Assembly (NCBI GenBank): GCA_947497185.1
Contig: CANMFL010000009.1
Coordinates: forward strand, 1 to 64,000
Direction of reading: 5' to 3'
Source of the DNA: an uncultured Paracoccaceae bacterium
GTDB lineage: Bacteria; Pseudomonadota; Alphaproteobacteria; Rhodobacterales; Rhodobacteraceae
DNA length: 64,000 nt
Shown here: positions 44,079 through 53,154 of the stretch, piece after piece
How positions within the stretch are numbered: the first letter of the stretch is position 1
Layout of the letters: the number at the start of each line of letters is the position of its first letter
Program-made: the position numbers and the translations under genes
Notes under the pieces: generated by a model
Told to the model about the DNA's origin: nothing
What the model saw: only the letters and a program-made list of their open reading frames with translations
Databases searched by the model: none

Positions 44079-46622
44079 ATGTCCACCTATTCCCCATCAG
44101 ACATCGAAGCCAAATGGCAGGCCGCATGGGCGGATGCCGAGACCTTCAAGGCCGTGCGCAGCGATGACAAACCCAAGTACTATGTCTTGGAGATGTTCCC
44201 ATATCCGTCAGGCAATTTGCACATGGGGCACGTGCGCAACTACACGATGGGCGATGTGATCGCGCGTTACAAACTGTCGACGGGCCACAATGTGTTGCAC
44301 CCGATGGGGTGGGATGCGTTCGGTATGCCTGCCGAAAACGCAGCGATGGCGACCGGCATTCACCCCAAAGAATACACATACGGCAACATCGCCCACATGA
44401 AATCCCAGATGCGCCCGTTGGGCCTGTCGCTGGATTGGTCGCGTGAATTTGCGACCTGCGATCCTGAATACTACGGCCAGCAGCAAGCTTTGTTCATCGA
44501 TTTCCTTGAAAAGGGCCTGATCTACCGCAAGAAAGCCGTCGTGAACTGGGACCCCATCGATATGACGGTTCTGGCCAATGAACAGGTCATCGACGGCAAA
44601 GGCTGGCGGTCCGGCGCAGAGGTCGAACGCCGCGAATTGGTGCAGTGGTTCTTTAAGATTTCGGACTATTCCGATGAATTACTGACCGCCTTGGACAACC
44701 TCGACAACTGGCCTGCCAAAGTGAAGCTGATGCAGTCCAACTGGATCGGCAAATCGCGCGGCTTGCAGTTCGGCTTTTCCATGATCGACGGCCCCGAGGG
44801 CCATGACCGCGTCGATGTCTACACAACACGGCCCGACACCTTGAACGGAGCGTCGTTTGTCGGCATTTCGCCGGATCACCCGCTTGCTAAACAGCTCGAA
44901 GCGGACAACCCAGAAATAGCCGCCTTCTGCGCTGAATGCCGCAAAGGGGGCACGACGGCCGAAGCTGTCGAAAAAGCAGAGAAGCTCGGTTTGGACACTG
45001 GCCTCCGCGTGCGCCACCCCTTTGATAACGCTTGGGAATTACCTGTCTACATCGCCAATTTCATCCTGATGGATTACGGCACAGGCGCTATCTTTGGCTG
45101 CCCTGCGCATGATCAACGCGACTTTGAATTCGCGTCGAAATATGACCTGCCCATCATCCCGGTTTTTGCCGAAGTCGGGGCAACTGATGTGAACCTGACC
45201 GAAGCCTTCGTGCCGGGTCGCACTGATAAAGTGACGTACCTCAAAGGCTTCGCTGGCGAGACCGATCAAAACGGCGACGAAGCCGTCGAAGCCGCCGTTG
45301 ATTTCTGCGAAGCTAACGGCGTTGGCCAAGGCGTGACCAAGTTCCGACTGCGCGACTGGGGCCTGTCCCGTCAGCGGTATTGGGGCTGTCCAATCCCGAT
45401 TATCCATTGCGATAGCTGCGGTGCGGTGCCTGAGGCAAAAGAAAATCTGCCGATCCGTCTGCCCGACGATGTCAGCTTTGACATTCCCGGCAATCCGTTG
45501 GATCGCCACCCGACATGGCGCGACTGCACTTGTCCGAAATGCGGTGCTGCTGCGCAGCGTGAGACCGACACGATGGACACTTTTGTCGATTCGTCCTGGT
45601 ACTACGCGCGGTTCACGTCACCGGGTGCGACGACGCCTGTAGACGCGGACGAAGCGGCGTACTGGATGAACGTCGACCAGTATATCGGCGGGATTGAGCA
45701 TGCAATTTTGCACCTGCTGTACTCGCGCTTCTTTGCCCGTGCGATGAACATGACGGGTCACTTGCCAGAGGCCGCATCGGAGCCATTTAACGCGTTGTTT
45801 ACCCAAGGCATGGTGACGCACGAGATTTACCAGACCAAAGGTGCTGATGGGCGTCCTGTTTACCATTTCCCGTCAGATGTGACCGATGGTAAGTTGGCTG
45901 ACGGCACAGACGTCGACATCATCCCATCCGCCAAAATGTCCAAGTCGAAAAAGAACGTGGTCGACCCGGACGACATCCTCGCGACCTTTGGCGCGGACAC
46001 GGCGCGGTGGTTTGTTCTGTCCGATAGCCCGCCGGAACGCGACGTGGAATGGACCGCCTCGGGCGCTGAAGCCACGCACAAACATCTGGCCCGCGTCTGG
46101 CGGATCGCCAATGACATCGCCACACTGGAAGGCGGCGATGCGTCGCAAGACGCCGACCTCGAACGGGCTATGCACAAAGCGATCCAAGACGTGACCAATG
46201 GCGTCGAAAGCTTTGGCTTTAATGCCGCAATTGCAAAGCTTTACGGCTTTACCGGTGCGTTGTCTAAATCGAAAGCCAGCGCCGCGACTAAACGTGAGGC
46301 AGCCCGCGTATTGGCTCAGCTGATGTCACCCATGACGCCGCATTTGTCCGAGGAAATCTGGACGTTGCTGGGTGGCGAGGGGCTTGTCACGACAGCCCCT
46401 TGGCCGGTCGCGGACGAAAGCAAGCTGGTCGAAGATACGGTCACGATGCCTGTTCAAATCAACGGTAAACGCAAAGCCGAAATCGCAGTCGCCGCGGACG
46501 CTGATAAAGCATCCGTCGAAGCGCTCGCGATGGCAGACCAAAAGGTTCTACGCGCACTTGACGGCACGACACCGAAAAAGATCATCGTAGTGCCGGGGCG
46601 GATCGTTAACATTGTTATTTAG
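44079..46622 (+). CDS. leuS: leucyl-tRNA synthetase
   Basis: Class I aminoacyl-tRNA synthetase of 847 residues that charges tRNA-Leu. HIGH motif as HMGH in [21 protein letters not shown] motif intact in [16 protein letters not shown]; the CP1 editing domain lies between ([19 protein letters not shown] in part), and a zinc-knuckle-like CDSCGAV...CPKCGAA is present. The C-terminal end [15 protein letters not shown] is typical. Start ATG at 44079. It overlaps or abuts lptE and heads leuS-lptE-holA. Confidence 0.97.
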   Translation: MSTYSPSDIEAKWQAAWADAETFKAVRSDDKPKYYVLEMFPYPSGNLHMGHVRNYTMGDVIARYKLSTGHNVLHPMGWDAFGMPAENAAMATGIHPKEYTYGNIAHMKSQMRPLGLSLDWSREFATCDPEYYGQQQALFIDFLEKGLIYRKKAVVNWDPIDMTVLANEQVIDGKGWRSGAEVERRELVQWFFKISDYSDELLTALDNLDNWPAKVKLMQSNWIGKSRGLQFGFSMIDGPEGHDRVDVYTTRPDTLNGASFVGISPDHPLAKQLEADNPEIAAFCAECRKGGTTAEAVEKAEKLGLDTGLRVRHPFDNAWELPVYIANFILMDYGTGAIFGCPAHDQRDFEFASKYDLPIIPVFAEVGATDVNLTEAFVPGRTDKVTYLKGFAGETDQNGDEAVEAAVDFCEANGVGQGVTKFRLRDWGLSRQRYWGCPIPIIHCDSCGAVPEAKENLPIRLPDDVSFDIPGNPLDRHPTWRDCTCPKCGAAAQRETDTMDTFVDSSWYYARFTSPGATTPVDADEAAYWMNVDQYIGGIEHAILHLLYSRFFARAMNMTGHLPEAASEPFNALFTQGMVTHEIYQTKGADGRPVYHFPSDVTDGKLADGTDVDIIPSAKMSKSKKNVVDPDDILATFGADTARWFVLSDSPPERDVEWTASGAEATHKHLARVWRIANDIATLEGGDASQDADLERAMHKAIQDVTNGVESFGFNAAIAKLYGFTGALSKSKASAATKREAARVLAQLMSPMTPHLSEEIWTLLGGEGLVTTAPWPVADESKLVEDTVTMPVQINGKRKAEIAVAADADKASVEALAMADQKVLRALDGTTPKKIIVVPGRIVNIVI

Positions 46623-46623
46623 G

Positions 46624-47100
46624 GTGATCTCTCGCCGAGGCGTGCTTTTGGGGGCGTTTGTGGCTTTAACCAGTTGCGGGCTCGCGCCAGCTTACGGGCC
46701 AGATGGCGTGGGGGAGCAATGGCAGAATGCAGTCAGTTTTGATACGCCGCAAAGCGTGATCGGCTACCGCATGAACGCGCGGTTGACCGAGATCTTTGGC
46801 CTCGCGACTGCCGCCAAATTTACCGTGAAGGTCGAACCTCAGGTCGGCTCGGTCTCTGCGACGATCACAGAGGACGGGGATAGCACGCGCTATAACCTGA
46901 CTGGCAATGCGGCGTGGACTTTAACCGACCTGTCCGGCGTACAGACCGCGACGGGATTAGAGCAGACGTTTACCAGTTATTCAGCAACAGGCTCTACTGT
47001 GGCGACGCAGGCGGCAGAAAATGACGCACAAGCCCGTCTCGGCGTGGCTTTAGCTGACCTGATCGCACGGCGGGTGGTTCTACTAGGGGCCGCGCAATGA
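46624..47100 (+). CDS. lptE: LPS assembly lipoprotein LptE
   Basis: Outer-membrane lipoprotein of 158 residues that plugs the LptD channel during lipopolysaccharide delivery. A lipoprotein signal is visible: ISRRGVLLGAFVALTSCG, with Cys as lipidation site. The LptE fold shows as YRMNARLTEIFG and later strands. The frame opens with a TTG inside leuS; GTG at 46624, one base after the leuS stop codon, gives a better signal peptide. It overlaps holA by 4 bp, the typical leuS-lptE-holA order. Confidence 0.85.
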   Translation: MISRRGVLLGAFVALTSCGLAPAYGPDGVGEQWQNAVSFDTPQSVIGYRMNARLTEIFGLATAAKFTVKVEPQVGSVSATITEDGDSTRYNLTGNAAWTLTDLSGVQTATGLEQTFTSYSATGSTVATQAAENDAQARLGVALADLIARRVVLLGAAQ

Positions 47101-48119
47101 AACTCGCTGGGGCTGCGGCAAACGGTTATTTTCGCAACCCGGACAAAACCCACACCGGGATGTTAATCTTTGGTGCGGACCCGATGCGGGTCGCTGGAAA
47201 GCGGCAGGAAGCGATCGCTGCGCTCGTCGGGCCCAAGGGTGACGAGGAAATGCGCCTGACTCGCATTCCGGGTGCCGATTTACGCAAAGACCCTGCGATT
47301 CTGAATGATGCGATCAAGGCCCAAGGATTTTTCCCCGGCCATCGCGTTGCATTCGTCGAGGACGCGACTGACACTATTGCCAAAGTCATTGATGCTGCAC
47401 TGCGGGATTGGCAGTCCGGCGATGCGCAGGTTGTGGTCACTGCGGGACAGCTCACCGCGAAATCTGCCTTACGTAAGGTGTTCGAGGCGCATCGCAACGC
47501 AATGTGTATCGGCATTTATGATGATCCACCTAGCCGTGATGACATCGAACAATCGTTGCGCGATGCGGGGCTCGAAGTGCAAGGCCGCGATGTTATGGAC
47601 GCCTTGTTTGCGCTCGCCGGATCGCTAGAGCCTGGTGATTTTCGGCAAACGATTGAAAAAGTCGGACTGTATAAACGTGGGGACGCCACGCCGCTAAGCA
47701 TCGAAGATGTCATGGCAAACGCGCCGCAATCCGCAGAAGTCGACGTGGACGACGTGCTTGAGGTTGTCGCGACGGGGCAGGCGGACAAGCTGGGACCGGT
47801 CTTGCGCGATCTCTATGCGCAGGGCGTCGCACCTGTCACGTTATGCATCGGTGCGATGCGCCATTTCCGGCAACTGCACGCTGCTGCGTCTGATCCAGGC
47901 GGCGCTGCGGCTGGGGTAGGGCGTTTGCGCCCGCCGGTCTTTGGGCCGCGTCGCGATAAAATCGTGCGGCAAGCCAGCAACTGGGGCCGTGACCGACTTG
48001 AGCGGGCGTTAACCGCTTTGACCGACGCCGACCTACAAATGCGGTCGGCTGGTGCAACGCCGGATCGTGCATTGATGGAGCGGGTGCTGATCCGCTTGGC
48101 GATGATGGCGCGACGTTAA
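47097..48119 (+). CDS. holA: DNA polymerase III delta subunit
   Basis: Clamp-loader subunit of 340 residues that opens the beta clamp. Typical signatures: an N-terminal domain (LIFGADPMRVAGKRQEAI), VVTAGQLTAKSALRKVFEAH in part, and the C-terminal collar domain (GVAPVTLCIGAMRHFRQLH). Normal length. A strong terminator follows. Confidence 0.9.
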   Translation: MKLAGAAANGYFRNPDKTHTGMLIFGADPMRVAGKRQEAIAALVGPKGDEEMRLTRIPGADLRKDPAILNDAIKAQGFFPGHRVAFVEDATDTIAKVIDAALRDWQSGDAQVVVTAGQLTAKSALRKVFEAHRNAMCIGIYDDPPSRDDIEQSLRDAGLEVQGRDVMDALFALAGSLEPGDFRQTIEKVGLYKRGDATPLSIEDVMANAPQSAEVDVDDVLEVVATGQADKLGPVLRDLYAQGVAPVTLCIGAMRHFRQLHAAASDPGGAAAGVGRLRPPVFGPRRDKIVRQASNWGRDRLERALTALTDADLQMRSAGATPDRALMERVLIRLAMMARR

Positions 48120-48134
48120 CAATCTATAGACGCA

Positions 48135-48164
48135 AAAAGGGGCCAACAAATGTTGGCCCCTTTT
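48135..48164. terminator. shared terminator after holA
   Basis: Perfect 14-bp stem AAAAGGGGCCAACA / TGTTGGCCCCTTTT with a 2-nt centre, A-run on one side and T-run on the other. Serves holA (plus) and the small-protein gene at 48188 (minus). Confidence 0.88.
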
Positions 48165-48187
48165 CGTTCGTGACTAAGCGGTTAGGC

Positions 48188-48394
48188 TTAGAATGATGCA
48201 GATGCTGCAACCAATGCGGCCAGCAGGCCAAGCACGATGTAGCCAGAGTTCACTGAACCAGCAGGTGCTGGTGCAGGTGCCTGTGGGATTACAACTGGTG
48301 CTGGAGCAGGAACTGGAGCAAGGCCGCCAGCGTTGACTGCTGCAGCGGATGTTGCCAAAACCGCAGCAGCGGCGAGAACTTTCAAAGAGCGCAT
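48188..48394 (-). CDS. small membrane protein, tandem copy A (68 aa)
   Basis: Signal-like N-terminus (LKVLAAAAVLATSAAAVNA), then GGLAPV, a Pro/Ala linker and a C-terminal hydrophobic helix (SGYIVLGLLAALVAASASF). Small proteins with this plan are common in Rhodobacteraceae and uncharacterised. The second helix would leave it anchored in a membrane. GGAAACT-type ribosome binding site ahead of the ATG. It shares its last 20 residues with copy B at 48471. Confidence 0.75.
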   Translation of the reverse strand: MRSLKVLAAAAVLATSAAAVNAGGLAPVPAPAPVVIPQAPAPAPAGSVNSGYIVLGLLAALVAASASF

Positions 48395-48414
48395 ATTGAG
48401 TTTCCTTCTTCTAA

Positions 48415-48448
48415 AAAATGAAAAAGGGCTAGCCGTAGCTAGCCCTTT
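48415..48448 (-). terminator. terminator of small-protein copy B
   Basis: 11-bp stem AAAGGGCTAGC / GCTAGCCCTTT, 4-nt loop, then a T-run on the minus strand (AAAAATGAAAAA on plus). It separates the two copies, so each has its own transcript. Confidence 0.8.
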
Positions 48449-48470
48449 AAACTTAAATCTAATCGTTAGA

Positions 48471-48671
48471 TTAGAAAGAAGCGGATGCAGCTACGAGTGC
48501 AGCCAAAAGGCCAAGCACGATGTAACCGGAGTTGATTGAACCAGCAGGAGCAGGTGTGTCAACGATGACAACTGGTGCTTCTGGGATTACTGGGGCCAAG
48601 CCGCCAGCGTTAGCAGCAACACCGGAAACAGCAATAGCAGCTGCGGCAGCGAGAGTAGTTGTGAGGCGCAT
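48471..48671 (-). CDS. small membrane protein, tandem copy B (66 aa)
   Basis: Same plan as copy A: signal-like start (LTTTLAAAAAIAVSGVAANA), GGLAPV, a shorter Pro/Val linker and the identical C-terminal hydrophobic helix (NSGYIVLGLLAALVAASASF). The two genes differ more in the signal and linker than in the C-terminus, so the membrane segment is under the strongest constraint. A perfect palindrome AATCTAA-TCG-TTAGATT overlaps its stop codon. Function unknown. Confidence 0.75.
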   Translation of the reverse strand: MRLTTTLAAAAAIAVSGVAANAGGLAPVIPEAPVVIVDTPAPAGSINSGYIVLGLLAALVAASASF

Positions 48672-49142
48672 GTCGGTACTCCAAATAAATGCACTTTGTG
48701 GACGATCACAGGTTTTCTATCCACCGTGCTCGTGTAACTCAAGGGGTTAAATGTTTTGGGCGTCGGACCCAAGAGTTTCTTTTTGCGCAGAAATCCGCCC
48801 GATGCAGCATTTTGCCACACATCTCAGCGCGTGACGAAACGGCAGTCTGGCTCACGAGCCTATTTTTATTGGTGAATCGGGGACCTATTGGCAGGTGGTA
48901 TGACGCAAGAGCCGCTTCGCGACGCCGAATTTCGACTTGGCGTGGTCTTGCACAAAACCTGAAAACCGATGCGGCCGCGCAACAGTTTAGCCCAAACGGA
49001 CGTTCGTCATGGAACCAAAAATGCACAAATTTGACGCTGAATGGTCGCGATTCCCGCTGAAAACGCGCGTTTTTCCGTGTTTTGCGAATCCGTGGGGCTG
49101 CGCGTACCCTAATTGTGGCACTAGCGATTCTGGCGGATTCGC
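48672..49142. other. 471 bp without a supported gene
   Basis: Lies between copy B and the 3' end of the flavoprotein gene, both on the minus strand. It should hold the promoter of copy B near 48672-48760. At its far end is a perfect 9-bp inverted repeat, GCGAATCCG (49084-49092) and CGGATTCGC (49134-49142), the latter touching the flavoprotein stop codon. Open frames here have no recognisable product. Confidence 0.45.
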
Positions 49143-50318
49143 TTACCGTGAGGTGGAAAGCCAAGCCAACGCGCCATGTCCTGCCGCATATCCTGTCGCG
49201 AGGCAGCCGTTGATCAGGTAACCGCCTGTTGGTGCTTCCCAATCCAACATTTCGCCAGCGGCGAACACGCCCGGCGTGTCCTTCACCATAAAGCGCGTAT
49301 CAACCGCGCCGATCCGTAATCCGCCCGCTGTCGAAATTGCGCCGTCCATCGGCATCGGTTCCGACACCGGCACGGGTAGGGATTTCAGCAGCGCGGCAAT
49401 CCGCACCGCGTCGCTGAGGTCTAGGTCGCGTGTGAACTCTTGAAACAGCGCCGCTTTGATCGGCGAAAGGCGTAACGACTTTTTGATAAACTGTGAAAAG
49501 CTCTGCTTGCTGCGACGTTTCTTGGCACGGGCTAACACAGCATCTGCCGTCAAATCAGGGAACAAGTCGACATGCAGGATCGCACCGTCGCGTACCGCGG
49601 CAGAAAGGTCATAGACGCCGCCGCCTTCGATGCCATTACGCGAAATCACCCATTCGCCCCGCGAAGATTTACGCCCCGCACACAAGGTAGAGGCTTTGAT
49701 TGGCTGCCCAAAGAAAGGCACCATGTGATCCGACCAAGCGACCTGAAATCCCATGTTTGCGGGCTTGAATGGCGCGACGTTATCGAACTGCGCGGCCCAC
49801 GCGCCAGTTGATCCCAGCTTGGCCCAGCTCGCGCCGCCCATGGCGAGGACGGTGACGTCGGGGCTAATCGTTTGCAGGCCGTCTGGCGTGTCGAATTGGC
49901 TCGCCGAGCCATCAAAGCCAGTCCAACGCCAGCGTGGATGAAAGATGACGTTTGCCGCCCGCAACCGTTTCAACCAAGCGCGCAAGAGCGGCGACGCCTT
50001 CATAGCCTTTGGAAACACGCGCCCGGTCGATCCGGTGAAAATCGCCTGCTCTAAGTCTTCGGCCCACGCCATCACCTCGACGGGGCTAAAGCTTCGCAAG
50101 GCGGACTCTAGCGTTGGGTGTATTGTGCCAAATCGGGCGATGAAGGCATCCAGCGGTTCGTCTTTGGTCAAGTTCAAACCGGACTTGCCCGCCATCAGAA
50201 ATTTGCGGCCTATCGACGGCATTGAATCGCAAATCGTAACGTCGTGGCCTGCTTGCGACAAAACATCGGCGGCCATTAGTCCAGCGGGTCCGCCGCCAAT
50301 GATCAAAGCTTGGCTCAT
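49143..50318 (-). CDS. BaiN/HI0933-like FAD-dependent oxidoreductase (TIGR03862 type)
   Basis: Flavoprotein of 391 residues. N-terminal dinucleotide-binding motif ALIIGGGPAGLMAADVLS, then IGRKFLMAGKSGLNLT, typical of the HI0933-like family. A C-terminal FAD-contact region is visible (GVFAAGEMLDWEAPTGGYLI). Substrate unknown; the family is widespread and mostly uncharacterised. It overlaps the MscS gene by 4 bp. Confidence 0.88.
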   Translation of the reverse strand: MSQALIIGGGPAGLMAADVLSQAGHDVTICDSMPSIGRKFLMAGKSGLNLTKDEPLDAFIARFGTIHPTLESALRSFSPVEVMAWAEDLEQAIFTGSTGRVFPKAMKASPLLRAWLKRLRAANVIFHPRWRWTGFDGSASQFDTPDGLQTISPDVTVLAMGGASWAKLGSTGAWAAQFDNVAPFKPANMGFQVAWSDHMVPFFGQPIKASTLCAGRKSSRGEWVISRNGIEGGGVYDLSAAVRDGAILHVDLFPDLTADAVLARAKKRRSKQSFSQFIKKSLRLSPIKAALFQEFTRDLDLSDAVRIAALLKSLPVPVSEPMPMDGAISTAGGLRIGAVDTRFMVKDTPGVFAAGEMLDWEAPTGGYLINGCLATGYAAGHGALAWLSTSR

Positions 50319-51622
50319 GTTGGTAAGTGACCTTTAATTTCCACGACGCGGTGCGGATACGGAATTTCGATGTCGTTGGCTTTGAGGGTGTTCCAAACGA
50401 CGAATAGGATATCGGAGGCGTATTTGTTCGGGCCGTCGTCAATGCCTTCAACCCAAAACTCGACGGCGAAATCGATGCCGCTGTCACCAAATCCGCGCAA
50501 TTCGCAGTCGGGCTCTTCCGGCGCACTTAGTACGTTCGGATGGGCTGCGACTGCTGCTTGGATCAGGTCCGAGACTATATTGATATCGGTGTCGTAGCTA
50601 ACGGAAAACTCCACCTCAAGCCGATTGGCCGACCCACTGTCTGAATAGTTCACCACGCGGGTCGTGATGAAATCTTCGTTTGGGACCACGATCCAGCGAC
50701 CATCAAAGGTCTCCAAAAACGTGGCGCGGGCGGTCATCTTGATGATTGTGCCCGCTTCGCCACCGTCCAGTTCGACATAGTCGCCAACGGTCGCTTGCCC
50801 TTCAACCAGCAAAATCACGCCTGAGATAAAGTTCGACGCGATCTTTTGAAGGCCAAAACCAAGACCTACACCAATCGCACCACCCAAGACCGCAAGCGAG
50901 CCTAGGTCGATGCCCATTATGTTCATCAACAACAAGAAGGCGAAGCCGAAAATGGCGAATTCTGCGGTTTTGACGGTCAACTGGCGGATTGCAGGGCGCA
51001 TTTCCTGACGGTCAAGGAATGCGGACGATTGGCTGTTTGACCAATGGCCCAGCCAAAACAGCAGTGATCCAGCGATCAAGCCGCGCACCAGCGCCAAGGC
51101 GCTAAAAGCGATGTTCCCGACGCTGACCCGCGCTTCGCCCAACAAAACGACGACAGGCTCCAGAATGCCTAGCGCATAAAGCGCGCCAGCAGGAATCAAA
51201 ATGAATTTGCCCAAGACGTGCAGGAACGAGTCGGTCAGAATGTCCTTGGCAAAGGCGCGGATCGCGAGGAACAAGAATACCCGTTTACCAAAACCAATCA
51301 CCGGACCTGCGCCGAACATCGCCGTGACGACTGCTTCGCCCATCGCGGTGAACGCGTAGGCGAGCAATGGCAAGAGTAACGGCAAAAGGTTCAGTAAGAA
51401 CCGCCGTGCCTTGGCTAATGCATTAGTGTTGTCGGCGGCGGGTGTCAGCAGGCCTGCAATTTTGGGCGTTAATATGCGATTGACGATGCGGGCCAGCAGG
51501 TACGAGGCGATCAACAGGCCAAACTGCGACCAAGCGGCAGGCGACAACAGCCAGTCCTTTGCCAGCGCGACGCCTTGATCAACATAACCTAAAACTTGTT
51601 CTAAAATAACTTGCGGATCCAT
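50315..51622 (-). CDS. MscS-family mechanosensitive ion channel
   Basis: Inner-membrane channel of 435 residues: about five to six hydrophobic segments, the pore-lining helix and the MscS beta domain (GVGLGFGLQKIASNFISGVI, LLVEGQATVGDYVEL). It would open on membrane tension and release solutes after osmotic down-shock. The start at 51622 has a good GGAGGC ribosome binding site; an earlier in-frame start would add 28 polar residues and overlap the crotonase gene region. Confidence 0.92.
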   Translation of the reverse strand: MDPQVILEQVLGYVDQGVALAKDWLLSPAAWSQFGLLIASYLLARIVNRILTPKIAGLLTPAADNTNALAKARRFLLNLLPLLLPLLAYAFTAMGEAVVTAMFGAGPVIGFGKRVFLFLAIRAFAKDILTDSFLHVLGKFILIPAGALYALGILEPVVVLLGEARVSVGNIAFSALALVRGLIAGSLLFWLGHWSNSQSSAFLDRQEMRPAIRQLTVKTAEFAIFGFAFLLLMNIMGIDLGSLAVLGGAIGVGLGFGLQKIASNFISGVILLVEGQATVGDYVELDGGEAGTIIKMTARATFLETFDGRWIVVPNEDFITTRVVNYSDSGSANRLEVEFSVSYDTDINIVSDLIQAAVAAHPNVLSAPEEPDCELRGFGDSGIDFAVEFWVEGIDDGPNKYASDILFVVWNTLKANDIEIPYPHRVVEIKGHLPT

Positions 51623-51677
51623 AAGCGCCTCCGGTTCACGCTGCGCTTTTGCCCCGATTTGCCTTGCGTGGCAAGCT

Positions 51678-52289
51678 TCAGCCCGTGATCGCAGCCTTGA
51701 CGCCACTCACAAGGGACAATGGCGTGGCACGGGCCGTCGCCGCAAGCTGGTTTGCGCGGTCCATCAAAGCATCCGGTGCTACGATGTCGTCGATCAAACC
51801 CCACCGTAGCGCTGCGTCACTCTCTATCTTTTGCGCACTCAGCAGGATCATTTTTGTCCGCGACGGGCCAATCAGTGCTTTCATGCGGGCGGGATCAGAC
51901 GGTTGCGGATAAACGCCCATCTTGAGTACGGGGTAGAAGAACTTGGCGTCCGGCACAGCAATCCGCAGATCACAAGCCAAGGCCATGCCAAATGCACCGC
52001 CCGCCAAGGTTCCGTTCAACGCACATATCGTCAGGCCGGACAGGTCCGCGATCTTTTGCGACAGAATTTCCCACGCAGGATCAGTGGCTAGTCCAGTTTT
52101 CACCTCGTCAAGCGATGCACCCGCGCTAAAGATTTTGCCTATGCCAGTCAAAATCACAGCGCGCGACTCGCGCGCCTTATCGACCGCATCAATGAGTGCT
52201 CGCAGCATGTCGCCCGTCAGCGCGTTTGCTTTTTCGGGACGATTGATCGTGATGACAGACAGGTGATCGTCACAGCTATAGTCGATCAT
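51678..52289 (-). CDS. crotonase-fold (enoyl-CoA hydratase/isomerase family) protein
   Basis: A 203-residue crotonase-superfamily protein: ITINRPEKANALTGDML, the oxyanion-hole stretches FSAGASLDE and LNGTLAGGAFGMALACD are present. The positions where enoyl-CoA hydratases carry two catalytic Glu residues read FYPVLKMG and SRTKMILL, so both Glu appear to be missing. It is shorter than typical members (about 255). Hydratase activity is therefore doubtful; another CoA reaction is possible. It overlaps the SDR gene by 4 bp. Confidence 0.8.
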   Translation of the reverse strand: MIDYSCDDHLSVITINRPEKANALTGDMLRALIDAVDKARESRAVILTGIGKIFSAGASLDEVKTGLATDPAWEILSQKIADLSGLTICALNGTLAGGAFGMALACDLRIAVPDAKFFYPVLKMGVYPQPSDPARMKALIGPSRTKMILLSAQKIESDAALRWGLIDDIVAPDALMDRANQLAATARATPLSLVSGVKAAITG

Positions 52290-53044
52290 ATCAGGCCAAT
52301 CTGACGGCGAATATCTTCATCCCGTAGCGATACATCCGCACCTAAATGCGGATCTGCTGCGTTGCCGCACATCCAGACCAAGGCTTTGGCGGCCCAATCT
52401 GGCGGGATGTGATCGGACCAGTCTAACTCTGACACCGCATTGACGCCTGACGCTTTGATCTCGCGCTGCATTTGGGTCGCGACGGTTCCGGGCGACAGGC
52501 CAAGTATCCGAATGCCATGGTCGCGATTTTCCAGATCAGCGGTGCGGGTCAACATGTAAGCGCCCGCTTTGGTCGAACAATACGCGGACCAGCCCAGCAC
52601 CGGATTATGTGCCGCACCGGACGATACGGTGATGATCGTGCCAGACCGTTGGGCGATCATCGGCGGCAATGCAGCCCGCATACCGTAAAACACGCCTTTG
52701 AAATTCACGTCGACGGCTTTGGAAAACGCATCGGGGTCGGCTTCGGATAGATTGGAAATAGGGTCGATTGTGCCTGCGTTGCCGACAAAGACGTCAATCG
52801 CGCCAAAATGCGCAATCGTCGTGCTAACAGCGGCGTCCACTGCCACCGGATCGGACACGTCACATTCAACCGCCAAGGCGCGATCCCCGATGCCACTGGC
52901 GATGGCCTCTATCTCTTTGCGACTTCTTGCCACTAAGACAACATTCGCCCCAGCATCCGCAAAAGCGTGGGCCGCAGCCGCGCCAATACCACGGCTCGCA
53001 CCTGTGATAAGAACTGTTTTTCCGTGTAACGTGTGATCGCTCAT
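52286..53044 (-). CDS. short-chain dehydrogenase/reductase
   Basis: NAD(P)-dependent oxidoreductase of 252 residues with the classical SDR motifs: cofactor loop TGASRGIGAAAA, NAG (in VGNAGTID), catalytic Ser (ITVSSGAAHN) and YxxxK (YCSTK). Substrate unknown. Together with the crotonase-fold gene (4-bp overlap) it suggests acyl-CoA or ketone metabolism, but this is only context. First gene of a minus-strand operon running to the flavoprotein. Confidence 0.9.
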   Translation of the reverse strand: MSDHTLHGKTVLITGASRGIGAAAAHAFADAGANVVLVARSRKEIEAIASGIGDRALAVECDVSDPVAVDAAVSTTIAHFGAIDVFVGNAGTIDPISNLSEADPDAFSKAVDVNFKGVFYGMRAALPPMIAQRSGTIITVSSGAAHNPVLGWSAYCSTKAGAYMLTRTADLENRDHGIRILGLSPGTVATQMQREIKASGVNAVSELDWSDHIPPDWAAKALVWMCGNAADPHLGADVSLRDEDIRRQIGLI

Positions 53045-53154
53045 AGTTGCTCCCTAAGAATTCCGGCCAATGCTTGCTAGTCTAGGATTCCCGACCTTGC
53101 ACATCAGCGCAAGCAGTAGGAAGGTATCATCAGAAAATTTTGAAAGGTCTTCTT

